Below, one piece after another: positions 58,841 to 64,000 of a stretch of 64,000 nt of DNA. Where the stretch lies: positions 1 to 64,000 of the forward strand of contig VSPE01000009.1 of the NCBI GenBank assembly GCA_009775225.1, given 5' to 3'. The notes below the pieces were generated by a model. It saw only the letters and a list, made by a program, of their open reading frames with translations. It had not been told where the DNA came from and ran no database searches. The DNA is from Muribaculaceae bacterium. Lineage in GTDB: Bacteria > Bacteroidota > Bacteroidia > Bacteroidales > Muribaculaceae. Each line of letters begins with the position of its first letter. Position 1 is the stretch's first letter. The position numbers were made by a program, and so were the translations under genes.

Positions 58841-60316
58841 TCAGAGTTCGCCTTTGCGGGCGCGGTTGAGTTCCTGTCGGGCCTTTACCTCCCATGTGCG
58901 GATGCGGTCTTTGTAGAGGTTGTTGGCGTTCATTCGTTCGATGTCGAGAGCGGCATCGGAGTTGTCTTCCCAGCGGCGGCAGAAGTATACCACATCGTAT
59001 ACGCGGCCTATCTGGTGGTGACGCGAGAAAGCAAGGCCGAGGGCGTAGTCTTCGCCGTAGGAAGTATTGGGTACCTGGATGTCGCGCAGCATGGGAGTGT
59101 AGAATGCGCGGGGGGCGCCGAGACCGTTGATGCGGAGGGCGTTGTTGCGGCCGTTCTCGGGAGTCCACTCCTTGTGGTCGATTACGCCGGGGGGTATTGT
59201 GTTGAGGTCGATGTCGGTGAGCTTGTATGTGCCTACTACCATACCGGCGTTGCTGTCATAGAACGCCTTGACCATTTTTGCGAGGGTGTTTTCGTCGGCG
59301 TAGATATCGTCGCTGTCGAGCTGTACGCAGAATTTGCCTGCTTCGGGGTGCATGGCGCCTACGTTCCAGCAGCCGCCGATGCCGAGGTCGTCGCGCTCGG
59401 GTATGATGTGTATTACACGCGGGTCGGAAGCAAATTCATCGATAGCTTCAGTTGTGCCGTCGGTGGAGTGGTTATCGATGACAATGAGGTTGAAGGGGAA
59501 GTCGGTCTTTTGCGAGAGGACGCTGCGGATAGCGTCGCGGATAGTGCGAACGCGGTTACGCACGGGTATTATTACCGAAGCTTCGTTGGTGAAGTCGTCT
59601 TTATCGAATACTATAGGCTCGAATACAGGCTCGAGGTATGCGCCAATCGCCTTGAGGTAAGCAGTGCAAGCCTGTTCCATCTCTATCTGGGCGGCGCGGT
59701 TGCGGGGGTCTACGTAGTCGAATATTTTTTCGCTGGATGCGCGGCTGTCGACGGTCACGTCGCTGTAAAGGTATTCGTTGATATGAACGAGAGGCGCGAT
59801 GCGGCTCAGACGTAGACGCAGGTCGTAGAGTCCGGCGGCCTTGTAGTCGGCTTCGAAGTCGGCGGCTGCGCGCTTGAAGGCGGCAGTGTCGAAGAAGAGT
59901 ACCGAACCGAAGTTGAAGTCGTCGCGGAGCGAGCCTTCCTGATAGTCGATTACGGGTGCTTTGCTGCGAGTGCCGTCTACCACGGTGTAATGGTCGGCGT
60001 ATGTCATTGCCGCACCTGCATCGGCAGTGATGCGGGCAAAACGGTGTAGGGCGAGAAATCCGGGTACAAGAGTGTTGTGGCCGGAGTAGAGAAGGATATA
60101 GTCGGCGTCGGCGGCTTCGGCCATGGCACGCATTGTGGCCGACGAGTTAAGATTGTCGATGTGGATGAGGTCGCATCCGAGGCAGGCTTCGGATGCAGGG
60201 TCGGTGGAAAGCAGTGTAACTTTGCTTACCAAAGGATTTTGGCGCAGGTTCTCGACAGAGTCGTGTACTTGCTCGGGAGAGGTGAAGGGGAGAAAACAGT
60301 GGATTGTAGCTTCCAT
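58841..60316 (-). CDS. Tandem GT2-fold glycosyltransferase-like protein (491 aa)
   Basis: Two GT-A-like halves. The N-terminal half (about 1-230) begins 'FLPFTSPEQVHDSVENL', lacks a clear DxD and holds 'YILLYSGHNTLVPGFLALHRF'. The C-terminal half (about 240-440) is a typical GT2: 'ASVIIPVRNRVRTIRDAIRSVL', 'VIDNHSTDGTTEAI', 'FCVQLDSDDIY' (the DxD-like DSDD), and 'YGEDYALGLAFSR' (acceptor/base). No membrane helix, so cytosolic. The sugar donor and acceptor are unknown. Position in the operon after an amidase and before DUF4922 is conserved in tight spacing (31 and 8 bases); its job in a salvage locus is not obvious. Confidence 0.85.
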   Translation of the reverse strand: MEATIHCFLPFTSPEQVHDSVENLRQNPLVSKVTLLSTDPASEACLGCDLIHIDNLNSSATMRAMAEAADADYILLYSGHNTLVPGFLALHRFARITADAGAAMTYADHYTVVDGTRSKAPVIDYQEGSLRDDFNFGSVLFFDTAAFKRAAADFEADYKAAGLYDLRLRLSRIAPLVHINEYLYSDVTVDSRASSEKIFDYVDPRNRAAQIEMEQACTAYLKAIGAYLEPVFEPIVFDKDDFTNEASVIIPVRNRVRTIRDAIRSVLSQKTDFPFNLIVIDNHSTDGTTEAIDEFASDPRVIHIIPERDDLGIGGCWNVGAMHPEAGKFCVQLDSDDIYADENTLAKMVKAFYDSNAGMVVGTYKLTDIDLNTIPPGVIDHKEWTPENGRNNALRINGLGAPRAFYTPMLRDIQVPNTSYGEDYALGLAFSRHHQIGRVYDVVYFCRRWEDNSDAALDIERMNANNLYKDRIRTWEVKARQELNRARKGEL

Positions 60317-60347
60317 GGGCTTATGATATATGAAAGGTTTTGTTTTT

Positions 60348-63047
60348 TTATTTAGAAGAACTGTTGCGGCGGGGCGAAGGGTCGGTGAAGAAGTCGAGTA
60401 CCTGTTTCATAAGGTGATTGCGGTTCTCGGCTCCCTTGATAGTTTCGAAGGGGAACCCAATTACAACGGTGCGGTATTTGCCGCTGTCGAATGCCGTTCC
60501 GGCCACAAGGTTGTTCTCTTTGTATCGCATGAAAGTGCAGCCTCGTTCGGGGTCGGCGGCATAAAATGAGTCGGGCGACTCCACAGCATAGCAGTCCTCG
60601 CCGAGCACGGTGTGGAAGTCATAGCTTCCCTTGCCGAAGTCTTTGAAGCGCGAAGGAACCTGATATGCCTCGCCTGTGACTGCCGCATGGCTTTCGCGCC
60701 AGCAGAAGCCGAGTACATCGCGGGCAAATGATTTGTCGAGCGCTGCTACGGAGTCGGTGCTGCACGGGTTGTTCCAGATATCGGTAGCTACATACGAGCC
60801 GCTTGCAAATACGTTTGCGCCTGCTGCGGTGACTGCCGAAAGACGGGCCTGCAGTTCCGGCGTGAATGTCTTGAAGCGGGTGCCGTAGGCTGCGCGTCCG
60901 GGCTTCGTCTCTTTCTGCTTGCCGAGGATGAGGTCGACTGTCGCGGGAGTGTCGGTGGCGGCGCAGAATGCGTCGAGGCTTGATGACACGAAGGGAAATC
61001 CTGCTTCTGCGATTGCTTCGCCGTGGGTGATGACGAAATCGAAAGTGTTGCCGGCCACTACGCGGTTCTCGTAGTCGGCGTGCGAGGCCCCGAAGCCTGG
61101 AGCGTCGTCGTCCATCCACGGAATGTTGCGGCGGAATTCATATTGCTCGCCGGTATACGAAATATCGGTGATATATGGCACTCCGTGGTCGCGGGCGCTT
61201 GTAAATCCGGCCAAATCGCCAGTGTCGAAGATGTCGGGCGCGCTTACGCGTGTGAAGCCGTTCACAACAATCACGTCGGGGCGGTCGCCTGGGGTATTGC
61301 ACAGCGCGAGCACCTCGGTGGGGAAAGCTGTACCGCCGTCGTTGGCGGCGATGATGCGGTAAGAGTGGATGTCTGCGTCGGATACCGTTACACTATACTC
61401 GGTAGCCTTGGTGGTGCCGATGCGGCGGAATGGCCCGTGATTTATGCGTTCTTCTATTATATAATAGGAGGGAAGGGCATTTGCTTCCAATCTGTCGGGG
61501 CGCGGCTGCCAGCTGAGGCTGAAGCTGTCGGCGCCGGTACGCGATATAGCAAATGCCTGTGCGGGGAGAGGCTGCACCACATAGGGGCGGCCATTGCGCT
61601 TTGCAAGGAATTTCAGCATGCCTTTATATATGGCGCGCGATACCGCGAAGCGGAAAGAGGGGTCGAGTCCGTACGACATGTCGGCGAGGTTCTGATGCGA
61701 GAGCAGCTCCAGAAGCATTGCGGGCACTTCGGGCACACGAGCTTCGTAGTAGCTCTTGTCCCACATATCGCGACGTGTCCATTTCGGTTCGAAAGAAGCT
61801 CTGATGTCGTTGACAATGTTATCCATGACAGCCTGAGTGAGCAGTCGGGAGGCGTTGCGGCTGCTGCCGTCGCCGAGAGTATCGCCGGCTGTGCAGTAAA
61901 TGCCGAGAGTGCCGATTATGGAGTCGTTGAGGGTAGTGCCTGCGTCGGAGTGAAAGGCGAAGCTGAGGTCTACGGGGATGCCGAGGCCTTTACGCGAGGG
62001 AAGCTTCGAGGAACCGCCGGCGAGCCAGTTGACCCACAGGCAACGGCTGCGGTAGTCGTCGTTGTAGTCGTTTACGTAGTCGGAAGGAGTGAATACGCTG
62101 TCGGGAGCTCCGGCCCACTGTAGGAAATAGCGGGCGCCTTCCACGAAGCGGGGGCTGCCGCTGAGTACGTATTCGTATTCGATGTCGTCGAGAGGCTCTT
62201 TCACAATGCGTGCCACGTTGCCCATGCCGCCGCCGATTTTTACGGCATCGGCTGTAACTACGGCCTTGCGGTCTTTTCCTCTGTTGAACAACTCTACAAC
62301 CGTAGCGGGAGTGTCGGATGCCGTAAGAGGGAAGTGCCCGAGATATATCCATGTGCCTCCGCCCATGCGTTGGTTGACGGTGAAGGGGTGTGTGCCATCG
62401 GCTGCGTGGATGAGGTATTGCGCTTCGGTTGTGCTCTCAGGCAGAGAAGCATAGCTTATATAGACGGCGTAGTTGCCGTCGGCGGGCACTGCGGCCTGCC
62501 ACGATGCCGTTGCAGTCGCTTTGTCAGAGCCTGAAAGACAAGTCTGAAGAGCAGTGCCGTCGGCAAAGGGATGGTCGCCGTTGTGCAGCTCGGCTTTGGT
62601 ATATGCGAAAGAGGGTGTGTCTGCCGTGCTCCATTTGCCGGTGGTGATGAATTTGCCTGTCAGTAGCGGCGATGCGTCGTTGTCAGCGATTATCTCGGTC
62701 AGAGAAGTATCGCGTTCTCGCGGACTCATCACGTATGCGCCTGCATTTTCGAGCATAGGCATCAGGAAGGGCATCACATAGCTTTGAGTATAGAGGTCTT
62801 CTACTGTCTGCATGACGCGTGCGCGCTGCCATTCCCAGCGGTTGAGTTTCGGCTCGAAGTATTTGCCGTGGCTCTGCCACAATGCGATATTCATTCCATC
62901 GAGGCCTTTGGGTGCCGCGGATTTGTCGTGCTGTACGATAAACGGCTTTTCGGCAGGTGTCGGAGCAGGACTTTTTTTGCCGCGGGCACCGACAGTGGGC
63001 GCGAGCAGCAATAAAAATGTGAGAACTCCGACTCGTAATGCTTTCAT
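60348..63047 (-). CDS. N-acetylmuramoyl-L-alanine amidase-like (Amidase_3) protein with inserted golvesin-like domain (899 aa)
   Basis: ATG 63047 begins signal peptide MKALRVGVLTFLLLLAPTVGA. The amidase fold is split: 'MNIALWQSHGKYFE' near residue 60 (first metal His60), 'FAFHSDAG' near 366 (second His) and 'VPAMLLELLSHQNLADMSYG' with Glu447, analogous to the catalytic Glu of ELGFLSN in Amidase_3. Between the first and second motifs (about 130-300) sits a beta-rich golvesin/xanthan-lyase-like domain. A fibronectin III-like segment (about 505-600) and another domain with 'VVNGFTRVSAPDIFDTGDLAG' and an asparaginase-like end follow. Many annotated as 'xanthan lyase' belong here. It probably separates stem peptides from glycan strands in the periplasm. 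It leads the minus-strand operon. Confidence 0.8.
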   Translation of the reverse strand: MKALRVGVLTFLLLLAPTVGARGKKSPAPTPAEKPFIVQHDKSAAPKGLDGMNIALWQSHGKYFEPKLNRWEWQRARVMQTVEDLYTQSYVMPFLMPMLENAGAYVMSPRERDTSLTEIIADNDASPLLTGKFITTGKWSTADTPSFAYTKAELHNGDHPFADGTALQTCLSGSDKATATASWQAAVPADGNYAVYISYASLPESTTEAQYLIHAADGTHPFTVNQRMGGGTWIYLGHFPLTASDTPATVVELFNRGKDRKAVVTADAVKIGGGMGNVARIVKEPLDDIEYEYVLSGSPRFVEGARYFLQWAGAPDSVFTPSDYVNDYNDDYRSRCLWVNWLAGGSSKLPSRKGLGIPVDLSFAFHSDAGTTLNDSIIGTLGIYCTAGDTLGDGSSRNASRLLTQAVMDNIVNDIRASFEPKWTRRDMWDKSYYEARVPEVPAMLLELLSHQNLADMSYGLDPSFRFAVSRAIYKGMLKFLAKRNGRPYVVQPLPAQAFAISRTGADSFSLSWQPRPDRLEANALPSYYIIEERINHGPFRRIGTTKATEYSVTVSDADIHSYRIIAANDGGTAFPTEVLALCNTPGDRPDVIVVNGFTRVSAPDIFDTGDLAGFTSARDHGVPYITDISYTGEQYEFRRNIPWMDDDAPGFGASHADYENRVVAGNTFDFVITHGEAIAEAGFPFVSSSLDAFCAATDTPATVDLILGKQKETKPGRAAYGTRFKTFTPELQARLSAVTAAGANVFASGSYVATDIWNNPCSTDSVAALDKSFARDVLGFCWRESHAAVTGEAYQVPSRFKDFGKGSYDFHTVLGEDCYAVESPDSFYAADPERGCTFMRYKENNLVAGTAFDSGKYRTVVIGFPFETIKGAENRNHLMKQVLDFFTDPSPRRNSSSK

Positions 63048-63095
63048 TTGTATAGCTTTATAGTTAGTTGTCGGGCAATGATTGCCCCTATCCCA

Positions 63096-63103
63096 CAAAG
63101 TTA
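63096..63103 (-). promoter_or_regulatory. -7 box of the peptidoglycan-salvage operon
   Basis: On the minus strand TAACTTTG (complement of 63096-63103) matches TAnnTTTG; ATG 63047 follows after about 48 bases. No clear -33 element at the standard distance. It is the only good promoter found for the eleven genes downstream. Confidence 0.55.
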
Positions 63104-63215
63104 GCGGTTTTAGCTTAAAAAACGTAAAATTCCTCTCAAAACTTTTGTCTGATAAATATTATTTAATATTTAATGACAAAAATTTAGGATTGGGTAATTG
63201 GATATCAGACAGTCG

Positions 63216-63689
63216 CTAATCGTGGTGATACGGTTCTCCGCGGGTGATAGTGCCGGCACGGTATATCTGTTCGACAAAAAACAGCCGGACGAGCTCATGC
63301 GGGAATGTCATATTGGAAAGGGAGAGCATAGCGTCGGCACGGTCGTATACGGCCTTGGAGAAGCCGTATGGGCCTCCGACTACGAATATGAGCGAGCGGG
63401 GCAGCTCTACGGCTTTGCGAGAGATGAAATCGGCGAACTGACGTGATGTGTATTGGCGTCCGCGTTCGTCGAGCAGCACCACCCAGTCGCCCGGCGCTAT
63501 TTCGGCGAGAAAGCGCTCGCCTTCGAGTTCTTTCTGCTTGTCGGTGCCTGCGGTCTTCGATGTTTTTACATCGGGGAGGCAAACCATTGAAAAAGGCCAA
63601 TAGAAGGGTATACGTTTGGTATACAGTGAAATAGCGGTGGCGATGGCCTCGTCGCGCACGGCTCCCATGCACAGCAGTTTTATTTTCAT
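63216..63689 (-). CDS. rlmH: 23S rRNA (pseudouridine1915-N3)-methyltransferase (157 aa)
   Basis: ATG 63689 gives MKIKLLCMGAV, the family N-terminus; the 52-residue longer frame crosses the promoter and is rejected. SPOUT-fold motifs: 'LDERGRQYTSRQFADFI', 'FVVGGPYGFSKAVYDRAD' (SAM-binding knot, GGPYG) and the C-terminal 'LSLSNMTFPHELVRLFFVEQIYRA'. RlmH methylates pseudouridine 1915 in helix 69 of 23S rRNA. Length is exactly typical. The -7 box lies four bases upstream of the ATG. Confidence 0.95.
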   Translation of the reverse strand: MKIKLLCMGAVRDEAIATAISLYTKRIPFYWPFSMVCLPDVKTSKTAGTDKQKELEGERFLAEIAPGDWVVLLDERGRQYTSRQFADFISRKAVELPRSLIFVVGGPYGFSKAVYDRADAMLSLSNMTFPHELVRLFFVEQIYRAGTITRGEPYHHD

Positions 63690-63693
63690 GCGG

Positions 63694-63701
63694 CAAAGAT
63701 A
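63694..63701 (-). promoter_or_regulatory. -7 box of rlmH, nearly touching its ATG
   Basis: On the minus strand TATCTTTG (complement of 63694-63701) ends four bases from ATG 63689, placing the expected transcript start at the start codon. No -33 box was identified at the usual distance. Confidence 0.5.
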
Positions 63702-63724
63702 CGCAATTTCTGAGCGTTTTTTAT

Positions 63725-63732
63725 TACCTTTG
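63725..63732 (+). promoter_or_regulatory. -7 box of nadC
   Basis: TACCTTTG fits TAnnTTTG; ATG 63754 follows after 21 bases. It and the divergent rlmH -7 box are 23 bases apart, so their -33 regions overlap. Confidence 0.5.
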
Positions 63733-63753
63733 CACACAATAAACCGATTGCAG

Positions 63754-64000
63754 ATGAAAACTAAAGACCAGCTGATAGACGACCTGCTCACACTGGCGTT
63801 TGCCGAAGATATAGGCGACGGCGACCACACAACACTGAGCACCATAGGCCCCGATGCAATGGGCCGTCAGCATCTGATTGTAAAAGAAGAAGGTATACTG
63901 GCAGGTGTAGATATTGCCCGCCGCGTGTTTGAGAAATTCGATCCCTCGCTCAAGATGACAGTGATGATAGGCGACGGTACGCATGTGTGTCCCGGCGACA
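63754..64000 (+). CDS. nadC: Nicotinate-nucleotide (quinolinate) phosphoribosyltransferase, N-terminal part (82 residues seen, runs off the edge)
   Basis: ATG 63754 begins MKTKDQLIDDLLTLAFAEDIGDGDHTT, the well-known NadC opening (AxxEDIG-GD-TT), then 'HLIVKEEGILAGVDIARRVFEKFD' with the AGV/I motif of the N-terminal alpha/beta domain. The frame is open to the window end. NadC converts quinolinate and PRPP to nicotinate mononucleotide in NAD synthesis. The catalytic barrel lies outside the window. Confidence 0.9.
   Translation, partial: MKTKDQLIDDLLTLAFAEDIGDGDHTTLSTIGPDAMGRQHLIVKEEGILAGVDIARRVFEKFDPSLKMTVMIGDGTHVCPGD

Noticed and set aside
58833..59168. N-terminal extension of the DUF4922 protein
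   Set aside because: Arg/Pro-rich, antisense-free out-of-frame shadow of the GT2 gene; ATG 58832 fits the family start.
63690..63845. N-terminal extension of RlmH
   Set aside because: Runs through the divergent promoters and into nadC; RlmH proteins begin MKIK.
1..64000. CRISPR arrays, tRNA or rRNA genes
   Set aside because: No regularly spaced repeats and no cloverleaf or rRNA-like sequence was found by reading both strands.

Overview
This window looks like a chromosome segment of a gut-type Bacteroidales bacterium, most like Muribaculaceae or Bacteroidaceae relatives; the species cannot be named from sequence alone. The signs are GC-rich genes with AT-rich gaps, many Bacteroidetes-type promoters (TAnnTTTG -7 box, with a TTTG-like -33 box about 20 bases upstream at most of them), secreted proteins ending in type IX secretion (T9SS) sorting tails, an RprX/RprY pair, a DUF3098 protein beside ftsX, and a thiamin-regulated TonB receptor plus PnuT-type transporter. 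No tRNA, rRNA or CRISPR array was seen.

Layout. 1-142 is the 3' end of an IS5-like transposase, absent from most gene calls because it is cut by the edge. 169-11161 holds three very large secreted T9SS cargo proteins: two adhesin/fibronectin-type giants on the minus strand and an M6-type metalloprotease on the plus strand. 11158-14991 holds a ZIP metal transporter and then a TPP riboswitch driving an outer-membrane receptor and a PnuT-like permease (thiamin uptake). 15104-23346 is housekeeping: SulP transporter, RprXY, then ftsX-DUF3098-uppP-truB-queA. 23677-29225 has a secreted GH13 enzyme, a small outer-membrane barrel and a LytS/LytTR two-component pair. 29458-35091 holds a probable lipoprotein whose signal peptide carries an in-frame amber codon, a DUF5723 barrel, and an unusual membrane regulator that fuses a periplasmic propeller sensor directly to an AraC helix-turn-helix with no kinase. 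35148-46954 has a Wzx-like flippase, a 1628-residue pectin-active double esterase, a type B T9SS protein, an MltD-like lytic transglycosylase and uvrA.

The most coherent system is the minus-strand run 63047->46980: eleven genes with gaps of at most 36 bases or 4-base overlaps. It encodes a peptidoglycan amidase, a tandem GT2 protein, a HIT-fold DUF4922 protein, a SpoIID/LytB protein, an AmpG-like permease with a large periplasmic insert, a NamZ-type exo-muramidase, a FAD/Fe-S D-2-hydroxyacid dehydrogenase, MurT-, MurK- and MurQ-like proteins, and an SGNH esterase. Read together this is a cell-wall salvage line: cut peptide from glycan, release MurNAc, import it, phosphorylate it, split it by etherase into GlcNAc-6-phosphate and D-lactate, and oxidise the D-lactate. 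rlmH and the start of nadC, divergently transcribed, close the window.
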